From Natrialba sp. SSL1 (GTDB lineage: Archaea; Halobacteriota; Halobacteria; Halobacteriales; Natrialbaceae): a stretch of DNA of 64,000 nt. A program made the position numbers and the translations under genes. Below are positions 18,285 to 26,356 of this stretch, piece after piece. Location of the stretch: the NCBI RefSeq assembly GCF_001861355.1, contig NZ_MASN01000030.1:372001-436000 (forward strand), given 5' to 3'. The number at the start of each line of letters is the position of its first letter. The first letter of the stretch is position 1. The notes below the pieces were generated by a model. The model ran no database searches and was not told where the DNA came from. It saw only the letters and a list, made by a program, of their open reading frames with translations.

Positions 18285-18527
18285 CCAAGTGTGCCAGACC
18301 GGCAATGCTCTCCCAGAATTGCTATTAGAAGGCCAACTAAAAACCGTGACGTTGACTATTTGTCCACTAGAATCCCATTTTTATGAGGATACTCTCTAGC
18401 GATTTCCAATAGAAACATTCTCTTTGTACCACTGGAAGACTGATAAGAAGAATATCTCAAACAACGGCCAGAATAGTTAAATACTAGTAAAAAATCTTTA
18501 TCAACCATCCTCGTTGTAGGTGGAAAT
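18285..18527. other. A/T-rich intergenic region with promoter for the PGA locus
   Basis: This stretch is clearly lower in G+C than its surroundings and holds no frame with haloarchaeal codon use. TATA-like sequences are present at about 18478-18485 (gttaaata) and 18493-18502, about 30-45 bases before the short leader frame at 18528. Low G+C here could mark a promoter region or horizontally acquired DNA. Confidence 0.45.
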
Positions 18528-18692
18528 ATGAGCCCTCCAGCACCGTGCAGCGGTCCGATAGCTGCGGCTGCAGGTGAACCGAGTCGAGGAGACCGACGCC
18601 AGTCGTTTTCGTCGGTCCAGCAGTTATCCGTGCACCGTGATGGTGACAGCGATCACCTCCGAACGGCCCGTGCCAGAACGAGGACACAATGA
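18528..18692 (+). CDS. possible 54-residue leader ORF overlapping pgsC
   Basis: An ATG at 18528, preceded by AGGTGG at a 4-base spacing, opens a frame that ends at TGA 18690-18692, overlapping the pgsC ATG (18689) in an ATGA. The predicted peptide is Ser/Arg-rich and has no recognisable domain. The overlap would couple its translation to pgsC. Bacillus PGA operons have a small PgsE of similar length, but there is no visible similarity and its position differs, so homology is not claimed. Confidence 0.35.
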   Translation: MSPPAPCSGPIAAAAGEPSRGDRRQSFSSVQQLSVHRDGDSDHLRTARARTRTQ

Positions 18693-19861
18693 TCATTGCT
18701 GTCACCCTTACCGTGCTCGGATTGCTCCTGGGTATCGGCCTCGTACAGTCGTACGGACTCCGGTTGTCCGGCGTCCTCGTCGTACCGCTGTTCGCAGTGT
18801 ACGTACTGTATGACTTCCTCGCACTCCCAGTGTTCGTACTCGGTACTGCTGCTGCGTACGTCGGACTCACGGTGCTCCAACAGCGGACACTGCTGTTCGG
18901 TCGTCAGTTGCTCCTCGCGAGCGTGGCGATCAGTATGGCCGTGCCGCTCGCCGTCTTCGGAGGGCTCGCCGCTGTCGGCGTTCCCGGGCTGGCGCTCTCG
19001 TCGTTTACCTTCGTCGGGAGTATCCTTCCGGGTGTCGCCGCGTACAACTACCACCAGCTCGATTCCGAGCGACGACGCGAGGACGTGCTGGTAAGCGGTG
19101 GCGCACTCATCGGGCTCGTCGCACTCGGTGTCAGTCTCGTGAATATCACGCTGACACCTACCGTTCGAGAACTCACACCACCGTTGCTCTACGCATCGGA
19201 ATCTGACATCGCCGTCGCACGAGGGGCTGAGATCACCACCGATCCCAACCTCTTCATCGACGCGTCGTTCGGCCTCATCCTGGCCGTGTTGCTCTGTGGG
19301 ATGCTCGTTTCGGAGGGTGCATACGGCCGCTGGGGAATCAGGCTCAACGGGATCATTGCACTCCCGTTACTCGCACTGTTCGCGCTCCAGTCGGCTGCGA
19401 TCGTTCCGCTGTACATCGGCGGCATCGCCATCGTCTACGCCCTGCTGACGCTCGTCCACCGGACAACGTTGCTGTACGGACGCGTGTTGCTCTCAACCGG
19501 ACTCGTCATCTCGCTTCTGGGTGCAGTCCCCGTGGCGATGGTGGCCCCGGTCGACTCCGCGATGCACGTGTTCTTCACAGCGATCCTGATCGGCATCGGT
19601 GCATACAACCTGCATCGAATGCCCCAGAAACACCGATGGACATCGATCCGGCTCTCCGCAGGCGCGTTCGCGATCTTCGCCATCGCCCTCCGGACAACGG
19701 TCGCTCCTGGCCCGAACGGGCTGCTCGTGACACACGTTCCGCTCCAGATGAGCGTGCTCGTCGTTGCCATCGTTGCTGGTGGCCTCACGGCGCTCCGTCT
19801 CGAGTGGCTCCGTTCACCGGACCGAGTCCAGCAGTCGATGTTCCGGAGTAGACACACCTGA
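18689..19861 (+). CDS. pgsC: PgsC/CapC-like poly-gamma-glutamate synthesis membrane protein, internally duplicated
   Basis: A 390-residue protein with about ten membrane helices. PgsC of Bacillus has about 150 residues and the core RF..LYGR...GVIVPGLIAN. Here the core occurs twice: RTLLFGR at 66-72 with SILPGVAAYNYH at 111-122, and RTTLLYGR at 258-265 with AILIGIGAYNLH at 298-309. The protein is thus two fused PgsC units. It is followed by pgsB and two PGA hydrolase-family genes, which supports the assignment. It forms the membrane part of the PGA synthase and export complex. Confidence 0.82.
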   Translation: MIIAVTLTVLGLLLGIGLVQSYGLRLSGVLVVPLFAVYVLYDFLALPVFVLGTAAAYVGLTVLQQRTLLFGRQLLLASVAISMAVPLAVFGGLAAVGVPGLALSSFTFVGSILPGVAAYNYHQLDSERRREDVLVSGGALIGLVALGVSLVNITLTPTVRELTPPLLYASESDIAVARGAEITTDPNLFIDASFGLILAVLLCGMLVSEGAYGRWGIRLNGIIALPLLALFALQSAAIVPLYIGGIAIVYALLTLVHRTTLLYGRVLLSTGLVISLLGAVPVAMVAPVDSAMHVFFTAILIGIGAYNLHRMPQKHRWTSIRLSAGAFAIFAIALRTTVAPGPNGLLVTHVPLQMSVLVVAIVAGGLTALRLEWLRSPDRVQQSMFRSRHT

Positions 19862-19978
19862 GCACGCGATTGAGAGTCCCCTCTAAACACGAATGGCACC
19901 CCACGCACCACCGCCTAACACGTTGTATGGTGACACACCGACAGCGTTCCCACTCTGACACGTCGTCTCAACCAGACT

Positions 19979-21322
19979 ATGTCAAACCCACCCCTCACAG
20001 CACTCCGGCAATCGATCACGACCCTCTCTGGACCGCTTATGCGGGCTGGACGGCACCTCCTGTCGCCGTTCACCCGCGGTCTCGAACACCGTCGCAGACT
20101 CGCGGACATCGACGTCAAGATCGTCGTCTCGGGAACCCGCGGCAAATCGGGTACCACCGAGCGACTGTACGACGTCCTTCGGGCCCGCGAGTACGACGCC
20201 TACGCGAAAGTCACGGGTAACCATCCCCTGTCGCTGTACGACGGGGACGAAAACGCTATCGATCGCGGCGAGCGCGTCACGCTCTACGAGAACGTCCGCG
20301 AGCTTCGCAAGTACGCCGACGCCGAGGCGTTGGTCCTCGAGAATCAGGGGATCACGGACTACACGACGCGAATGATGAACGAGGCGTTCGGCCAACCCGA
20401 TGTCCTCGTCATCACGAACATCCGGCAGGATCACCGCGACACGCTCGGCAAGAGTCGCGAGACGATCGCCCGAGCGTTCGCGCGGGCTGCGCCACCCGGC
20501 ACCCACGTGGTAAACGGTGAGCAAGACCCGGAGCTTCGCTCGTACCTAGAGCGTGAACTACAGGAGATCGGCGCGACCGTGACGCACGTCGACGTTCCCG
20601 ACTGCCACCAGCACGTCCCGGGAGCCGAGTGCGTCTACGCCATCGACTGCGTCCTCGAGACGATCGGCGAACCGACCATGTCCGACGAGCGTCGAGCGTC
20701 GATGCTCGACGCCCTCGCCGTCGACTGGGTGCACGCCCTCGGCGGCCGCATCTACAACGCGGCCGACGTCAACGACGTCGAGAGTACCGAAATGGTCCGA
20801 CAGTCGCTGGTCGAGGACGGCGAACAGATTCAGCCGTTCGTCTACCTGCGCCGCGACCGTCGCGCCCGGACGGCGTCGTTCCACGAGTATCTCGAGGAAC
20901 TATTCCAGCAGGATGCACTCGAGCAGGCCCGTGTTGCGGGCAGCCACACGGACCTGTTCGCAGCAAAGGCGTCGTTTCCCGTAATCTGTCACGACGAGCA
21001 GACTGAGGCTGCGATCGATGTCCTCAACGAGATGCTCGAAGAGGACTGGCCGGTGCTGGTGATGGGGAATACCGTCGCCGAGTTCATGCGCGATCTCGAC
21101 GACGAGATTGAGCGCCACGCAACCGATCCGGCGGCCGTGTGCGAGCGCGAACTCGAGTCCGAGTCCGAACGTGAGGCTGCGAGCGACGGCACTGCCAGGT
21201 GCGAGCGCGAACGCGATCAACAGTCGAACGCGCCAGCAGACGCCGCGATGACCGCCGACGGTCGGGAAGACACACAGTCCGGGCATGAGCCCGAACCCGA
21301 GCAGCGTGCCCCGGCTCAATAG
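19979..21322 (+). CDS. pgsB: poly-gamma-glutamate synthase PgsB/CapB (Mur-ligase fold amide ligase)
   Basis: A 447-residue ATP-dependent ligase that adds glutamate through gamma-amide bonds. The P-loop GTRGKSGTT is at 52-60. VLVITNIRQDHRDTLG at about 141-156 matches the conserved TN-R-DH segment of PgsB, and ENQGITDY precedes it. The last 60 residues are a Glu/Arg/Ser-rich low-complexity tail beyond the catalytic core. It lies 117 bases after pgsC. No pgsA/capA homolog is nearby. Confidence 0.9.
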   Translation: MSNPPLTALRQSITTLSGPLMRAGRHLLSPFTRGLEHRRRLADIDVKIVVSGTRGKSGTTERLYDVLRAREYDAYAKVTGNHPLSLYDGDENAIDRGERVTLYENVRELRKYADAEALVLENQGITDYTTRMMNEAFGQPDVLVITNIRQDHRDTLGKSRETIARAFARAAPPGTHVVNGEQDPELRSYLERELQEIGATVTHVDVPDCHQHVPGAECVYAIDCVLETIGEPTMSDERRASMLDALAVDWVHALGGRIYNAADVNDVESTEMVRQSLVEDGEQIQPFVYLRRDRRARTASFHEYLEELFQQDALEQARVAGSHTDLFAAKASFPVICHDEQTEAAIDVLNEMLEEDWPVLVMGNTVAEFMRDLDDEIERHATDPAAVCERELESESEREAASDGTARCERERDQQSNAPADAAMTADGREDTQSGHEPEPEQRAPAQ

Positions 21323-21422
21323 CCGCTGGCCGCTGGCGGGGAACACGGCGACAGAACAGAGGTATCGAGCGGTAGAAAACCGCAGGGAGACGGGCATCTC
21401 CCATGCTCACAGAAACAAACCA

Positions 21423-22517
21423 ATGACAGACGACACAAACGAAACCGGACGAATCGACACCCCGAAACTAACCCGCCGATCGGCGTTGACCGCCGCAGTC
21501 GGAACACCGGCGTTGCTCGGCCTCGCCGTCGGCTCGTACGAGGCAGCGACGCGAGTCAGCGACGGCGACGAGTTCGAGACCGGAATCCTCTGTCCGCTCG
21601 CTGATAACCAACCGTCGCTCGAGGGAGAGAAAACCGCAATCTCGGCCGATCCACGGCTGCTCTCGGCCCACGGGCTCTCGGCGGGACAACAGGTCCGGCT
21701 CGTCCGAAACGACAACGACGACGAGTTCGCCATCTACACGATCGTCGAGGAGCGCCCGGAGAATCCGTCCGACATCATCAGAGGCGGGACCGCCGCACGC
21801 AAGCGGCTCGATCTCGCGTCGGTCGAGCCGACTGATCCCGGCAACGACGACTGTCCGGAGCTCCTCCAAGCCTATACTGGCGACGATGAGGAGATCGACG
21901 TCACGGTTTCGACGACGATTCCAAATCCGGACCTCTCCGAAGACGAAGCGCGCGAACAGGGCGAGTTGATCGAACGGCTGGACGACCGGGGGTCCGACCT
22001 CCTCTTTCTCGCTCCCCACGGTGGAGCCGTCCAGCCAAAGACCGACCAGCAGGCCGAACACGCCGGCGAGCTTGCCGAGGCAACGTGCTGGCGGACGAAA
22101 GGGTGGGGCCCGAACGGAGTCAACGCCTTCCACCGATGGCACGTCCCGACGAGCGAACTCTCGCCGTCATCCTACCCCGAACTCGAGACGATCGCCGACG
22201 AGGAGTTCGAGCTCGCCGTCGACTTCAGCGGCGTCTGTGAGACGGGGATCGTCGTCGGCGGGACGGCTGACCGGGCACGCCGCGAAGCCGTGCGCGATTC
22301 GATCAACGACGCGTTGCCAACCTGTTCGGTGACGGCGACGCTTGCCGATGACGAGAGCGGAACCAACCAGGAACTGCTCAGCAATCGACTCGCTGCGGAA
22401 ACCATCTACCTCGCACAGAGCTACGACGCTCGACGAGCCTACTGGGAGGAGATTTCGCTCGGCGTCGCCGCTGGACTCTCCGACGACGTCGTGTTGATGC
22501 AGCGACATAGCTGCTGA
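21423..22517 (+). CDS. Tat-exported poly-gamma-glutamate hydrolase-family protein (paralog 1)
   Basis: A 364-residue protein of the PghP-like family (PF05908, zinc-dependent, carboxypeptidase-like fold). The ATG at 21423 begins a Tat signal (KLTRRSALTAAVG). The frame upstream to 21285 only overlaps pgsB. The core motif LAPHGG is at about 196-201, followed by AVQPKT; other members usually have a glutamate where Q204 sits, so catalysis may be altered. C-terminal NRLAAETIYLAQS is family-like. It could cut, release or bind exported PGA outside the cell. Confidence 0.82.
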   Translation: MTDDTNETGRIDTPKLTRRSALTAAVGTPALLGLAVGSYEAATRVSDGDEFETGILCPLADNQPSLEGEKTAISADPRLLSAHGLSAGQQVRLVRNDNDDEFAIYTIVEERPENPSDIIRGGTAARKRLDLASVEPTDPGNDDCPELLQAYTGDDEEIDVTVSTTIPNPDLSEDEAREQGELIERLDDRGSDLLFLAPHGGAVQPKTDQQAEHAGELAEATCWRTKGWGPNGVNAFHRWHVPTSELSPSSYPELETIADEEFELAVDFSGVCETGIVVGGTADRARREAVRDSINDALPTCSVTATLADDESGTNQELLSNRLAAETIYLAQSYDARRAYWEEISLGVAAGLSDDVVLMQRHSC

Positions 22518-22691
22518 GCAGTTCGCTGGGAGCGACACACCACGCCACCACAACACCACGACACCACACCCCAACCCCGACAGTTTTTCACTGCGATCTG
22601 GATCGGTTGTAGCTCTCGAAAGACACACCGCAATGAGAACGTATGAGTATGAGTACGACTACAACTAGCGACTTTCGGAAATTAACAACAG

Positions 22692-23828
22692 ATGTGCAAG
22701 AAGCGCCCCGCTACGAACCAGCATTCAAAGACGAATTCGGAGCACAACTATCGCCGCCGCCAACTGCTTCGAACCGGAATCGCGGCAACTGCACTCAGCG
22801 GGTCCGGATTCGGTTCCCGAGCACTGGCTGCCGACTCGGATCCGGCGACGAAAACAGGGACCGGAACGAAGACGACTGCTATCACGACCAAACGAACGAC
22901 CATGACCACTCCACTGAGCTGTAACGGCGAAACGACCTACTGGGACCGAACCGTCGAGGAGGTCGACGACGAATGGACGACCCGCGCTGCAACTGATCGT
23001 TACTGCTCGCTCCCGTGTGAGCTCCTCGACTCGAGTACACTCGAGATCGGCCAGCAGATTCGGTTGTTTCACGACGCTGGGGGCGGCTTTGCGAACGCCA
23101 TCTACACCATTGCGTCGGACCACGACAGCGAACACCTCTGGCTAACCGACCACGGTCTCGATCGCATCGGTGCCGGAGATGGCGACACCCTGACAGTTGG
23201 CCAGCTTGCGACCCATCCAAACTACGAGACGCGACAGAGTGCGCGGCTCAACGACGAGTACGCGGAGTATCTCGTTGGCGACGATGACGATGTCGATGGT
23301 AATGACGATACCGCCGCCACCGACGTGCTCGCACTCGCCCCCCACGGCGGCTACGTTGAGTACGGAACCGACTGGCAGGCCAAACGCGTCGTCGACACGG
23401 CCGGCGGCCTCGCCTGGATCTGCGCGGGCTTCAACGACGGCGGCGGCGCGCTCGACCGGTGGCACGTCCACTCGACGGATATCCACCACGCCTCGTTTCC
23501 AGTCCTCAACGACATTCGCCACCGGGAGTTCGAGTGGAGCGTCGCCTTCCACGGCTACACGAGCGACGCCATCCTCGTCGGCGGTACCGCAAGCGAAGAC
23601 GACCGGGCACTCGTCGCCACTGCACTCGAGGAGGCCCTACCCGAGACGCCGGTCGAACTCGCGAGTAGTGACGCGACCAGCTACGCCGGTGCAGCACCCG
23701 AGAACGTGCTCAACGAGGTCGGAACGATTGGGCAAACGATTCAGCTCGAACAGCCGATGAACGTTCGGCAAGAGCAGTGGGCAGCTGTCGCGGATGCCGT
23801 CGCGAGTGCACTCGAGGAACTGCACTGA
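22692..23828 (+). CDS. Tat-exported poly-gamma-glutamate hydrolase-family protein (paralog 2)
   Basis: A 378-residue paralog of the preceding gene. The N-terminus holds an RRR-containing Tat motif (YRRRQLLRTG at 20-29), then a Thr-rich linker. The metal-site motif LAPHGG is at 215-220 and is followed by YVEYGT with the expected glutamate E223. An acidic DDDD insertion precedes the motif (about 197-207). It lies 174 bases after paralog 1. With pgsC and pgsB it forms a synthesis-plus-turnover locus for extracellular PGA. Confidence 0.82.
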   Translation: MCKKRPATNQHSKTNSEHNYRRRQLLRTGIAATALSGSGFGSRALAADSDPATKTGTGTKTTAITTKRTTMTTPLSCNGETTYWDRTVEEVDDEWTTRAATDRYCSLPCELLDSSTLEIGQQIRLFHDAGGGFANAIYTIASDHDSEHLWLTDHGLDRIGAGDGDTLTVGQLATHPNYETRQSARLNDEYAEYLVGDDDDVDGNDDTAATDVLALAPHGGYVEYGTDWQAKRVVDTAGGLAWICAGFNDGGGALDRWHVHSTDIHHASFPVLNDIRHREFEWSVAFHGYTSDAILVGGTASEDDRALVATALEEALPETPVELASSDATSYAGAAPENVLNEVGTIGQTIQLEQPMNVRQEQWAAVADAVASALEELH

Positions 23829-23890
23829 AAGCTGACGACGGATCGACTCGAGTGTAGCGAGAGAGCCCCAATTCCGAAGAAGTGTTGGAC

Positions 23891-23910
23891 GCCGAAGCCA
23901 GGAGTCGAAC
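23891..23910 (-). repeat. truncated copy of the tRNA-Asn 3' end (att-like repeat)
   Basis: These 20 bases match tRNA-Asn positions 24611-24630 at 19 of 20 positions, in the same orientation, and lie 700 bases downstream of the tRNA 3' end. The interval between the two copies holds one gene, a PD-(D/E)XK nuclease at 24065. The arrangement is that of a small element inserted at a tRNA 3' end with a duplicated target. No integrase gene is present. Bases 23829-24064 otherwise carry no gene. Confidence 0.7.
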
Positions 23911-24064
23911 AGGTGCGAGGCGGTCGGCCTCACTGTGTTCGGCCGCATGCGACTCGCGTGTTCGAGTCTGCTTGTTTCGCTGTTTTTCTTGGGTTTTGCT
24001 CGGAGCTATCGCTCCTCGCAGGTAACGATTCGAAAAACAGCGACACTGGAACGCTCTGCCGGAA

Positions 24065-24526
24065 TTATGGCCTGAGTACTGCGAGTTGTTTGTCGAAGAG
24101 ATACTCTTTTGCCCAGTTGATCCCGGCGCGTTGTCCGTTCACTGGGTCTCGAAACCGAATTTCCATTTTCCCAGTTGCAGCCTCCGAGACGGGTACGAGA
24201 TACCGATTATCGTTGAGTGGGTCGTAGACCGCAAAGTACTCCGCACGACCATCGTACCCAGTCCGATCGTATCCGTCCCCTCGGCGGCGTGTGCTCACCG
24301 TCTCAAACGCGACTGTGCCCTCGCTCTTCTGATACGCTGTTTTGCACTGAATTCGGTGGAACTGACCGGCGATTTCGACAACGAGATCGTACGGTTCGTT
24401 GTCGTAGGCTGGAACGAGAACGGGAATGTCGCGGATTACGAACGCAGAACGGATGATCGCCTCGGTTGCTTGACCGCGCTTTTGCGGTTCTTTGAGTGAC
24501 TCATACCATGTCGTTCGATCAGACAT
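24065..24526 (-). CDS. PD-(D/E)XK endonuclease, PDDEXK_5 / I-Ssp6803I-like
   Basis: A 153-residue stand-alone nuclease-fold protein. Candidate active-site residues are E22, D47 (in PYDLVVE) and the Q60-x-K62 pair (IQCKTAY), the D-(x)n-(E/Q)xK arrangement of this superfamily. The layout resembles PDDEXK_5, the family of the group I intron enzyme I-Ssp6803I; this is from memory. The gene is bracketed by the tRNA-Asn 3' end and its truncated copy, which suggests a mobile or homing-type unit. A palindrome covers its start codon. No methylase or antitoxin accompanies it. Confidence 0.72.
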   Translation of the reverse strand: MSDRTTWYESLKEPQKRGQATEAIIRSAFVIRDIPVLVPAYDNEPYDLVVEIAGQFHRIQCKTAYQKSEGTVAFETVSTRRRGDGYDRTGYDGRAEYFAVYDPLNDNRYLVPVSEAATGKMEIRFRDPVNGQRAGINWAKEYLFDKQLAVLRP

Positions 24527-24546
24527 ACCGCTATTCGATGCGGTAT
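24525..24546. promoter_or_regulatory. 7-bp inverted repeat over the nuclease start codon
   Basis: ATACCGC (24525-24531) and GCGGTAT (24540-24546) form a perfect inverted repeat with an 8-base centre. The left arm covers the nuclease ATG (24524-24526 on the minus strand). A TATA-like TTTATA on the minus strand lies at about 24551-24556. It could be an autoregulatory operator or the nuclease's own recognition sequence. Confidence 0.45.
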
Positions 24547-24609
24547 ATGGTATAAACCATCAGTTAGAGAACAGTCAATATGTCAACTGGACGGTGAAAA
24601 TCGGAAAAG

Positions 24610-24715
24610 CGCCGAAGCCAGGACTCGAACCTGGGACAACCTCGTATCTGCGGCGGACAGGCAGTACCTGAGTCGCCGTAACAGCGAGGTGCTCTACCAT
24701 CTGAGCTACTTCGGC
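24610..24715 (-). tRNA. tRNA-Asn (GTT) with a 33-nt intron
   Basis: The minus strand folds as tRNA-Asn: acceptor GCCGAAG/CTTCGGC, T arm CCAGGTTCGAGTCCTGG and anticodon loop CTGTTAA after splicing. The intron is 24646-24678, between positions 37 and 38, the canonical archaeal site. The exon-intron junctions form a standard bulge-helix-bulge: 3-nt bulges TA|C and AT|A, a 4-bp helix CTGT/GCAG between them, and the intron closed by CGGCG/CGCCG. Mature length is 73 including discriminator G. The CCA-adding enzyme gene lies 97 bases away on the other strand. Confidence 0.93.
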
Positions 24716-24811
24716 TCAACTCGTGATTGGAGGGTTCATTTGATAGGGCTTTCGTTTTCGCCTCCGGTGGTTCGACACCCTTTCACGCACCGCACGAGTA
24801 GATGCGGGAAA

Positions 24812-26293
24812 ATGAGCGACGAGGATGCAGACGCCGGCGCTGATGCAGACGCCGACGCAACCGCTGGCGACCGTGATGCCGGAGACACTCGAGACGAAGA
24901 CAACGGCAACGGCAGCGGCAACGGCAACGGGGGCGCTGCCAGCGACGAGTTCGCCAACGTCGTCGCCACCGTCCGAGACCGCGTCGACCCCGACAAGGAC
25001 GAACGCGAGCGACTCCGTGCCGTCGCCAACCAACTCACCACCCGCGCCAAAGCCGCAGCGACCGAGCTATGCGACGACGCAGACGTCATCCAGGTCGGCT
25101 CCACCGCGAGAGGCACCTGGATCAGCGGCGACCGCGACATCGATGTCTTCGTTCGATTCCCACCCGAACTCGACCGGGAGACACTCGAGTCCTACGGCCT
25201 CGAGGTTGGCCACACCACCCTCCCCGAGGGCCACGAGGAGTACGCCGAACACCCCTACGTTAAGGGCACCGTCGAAGGATTCGACGTCGACGTCGTCCCC
25301 TGCTTTCGGCTCGAGTCGGCCACCGAAATCAGATCGGCCGTCGACCGAACGCCGTTCCACACGGAATACCTGCGCCAGCGCCTCGACGACGACCTCGCCG
25401 CCGACGTGCGCGTCACGAAGCAGTTCCTGAAAGGCATCGACGCCTACGGCAGCGACCTCCGAACGCGGGGGTTCAGCGGTTACCTGACCGAACTGCTCGT
25501 CTGCGAGTACGGCGGCTTTCGCCCGCTCCTCCAGGCCGCCGCGGAGTGGCAGCCGCCGGTCGAACTCGACCCCGAGGACCACGGCCGTGAAACCTTTGCC
25601 GACCCGCTCATCGTCATCGACCCTACCGACCCCGAACGCAACGTCGCCGCAGTCTGCTCCCCCGAGAACGTCGCCCGACTCCAGCACTACGCCCGCGCGT
25701 TTCTCGACGAGCCGGCACTCGAGTACGTCGAGCCAGCCGACCCCGATCCGCTGTCCGAAGCCGACCTTCGCGAGCACCTCGAGCGCCGCCAGACGACGCC
25801 GGTTGCGATCCGATTCGATGCGCCGGACCTCGTGGAAGACCAGCTCTACCCGCAGCTTCAGAAGTCGCTCGACGGAATCACACAGGGGCTCGACAATCGC
25901 GGCTTCGACGTCTTTCGCGCTGCGGCGTTCACAGACGAGACGGCCGTTGTGTTCGCCGAACTCGCCGTCGCCGAGCGTCCCGCAGTCGAGCGCCACGACG
26001 GGCCGCCAGTTCACGTGCAGGGCCACGCCGAGGGGTTCTACGACGCGTACGAGGACGATTCAGACGCCTACGGCCCGTTCATCGACGGCGACCGCTACGT
26101 CACCGAGCGCGAGCGCGAATTCACGAGCGCACGTGAGTTTCTCGAGAGTCAGCGTCTCTTCGACGTTGGCCTCGGCGCGCACGTCCAGACAGCACTCGAG
26201 TCCGACTACGAGGTGCTAGTGGGCGACGAAATTACAGTGCTACTCGAGGAGTTCGGTCGCGAGTTCAGGACGTATTTCGAGCCGCGGCCCTGA
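24812..26293 (+). CDS. cca: CCA-adding tRNA nucleotidyltransferase, archaeal class I
   Basis: A 493-residue enzyme that adds CCA to tRNA 3' ends, needed here because none of the four tRNA genes encodes CCA. The catalytic motif GSTARGTWISGDRDIDVFV is at about 96-114, with carboxylates D109 and D111. The frame is open from 24689 through the tRNA, but the ATG at 24812 is the first plausible start. A 43-residue low-complexity leader (Asp-Ala and Gly-Asn repeats) precedes the catalytic domain and is unusual in being so repetitive. Archaeal CCA and dsRNA-like domains follow. Confidence 0.93.
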   Translation: MSDEDADAGADADADATAGDRDAGDTRDEDNGNGSGNGNGGAASDEFANVVATVRDRVDPDKDERERLRAVANQLTTRAKAAATELCDDADVIQVGSTARGTWISGDRDIDVFVRFPPELDRETLESYGLEVGHTTLPEGHEEYAEHPYVKGTVEGFDVDVVPCFRLESATEIRSAVDRTPFHTEYLRQRLDDDLAADVRVTKQFLKGIDAYGSDLRTRGFSGYLTELLVCEYGGFRPLLQAAAEWQPPVELDPEDHGRETFADPLIVIDPTDPERNVAAVCSPENVARLQHYARAFLDEPALEYVEPADPDPLSEADLREHLERRQTTPVAIRFDAPDLVEDQLYPQLQKSLDGITQGLDNRGFDVFRAAAFTDETAVVFAELAVAERPAVERHDGPPVHVQGHAEGFYDAYEDDSDAYGPFIDGDRYVTEREREFTSAREFLESQRLFDVGLGAHVQTALESDYEVLVGDEITVLLEEFGREFRTYFEPRP

Positions 26294-26356
26294 GTAGGGC
26301 TCGAATCGCTGCAAGCGGCATGACACGTACGGAACGAAAGAGGGGACGAAGACGAG

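Noticed and set aside
24689-24811. N-terminal extension of the CCA enzyme
   Set aside because: It would start inside the tRNA-Asn gene; the ATG at 24812 begins the plausible protein.
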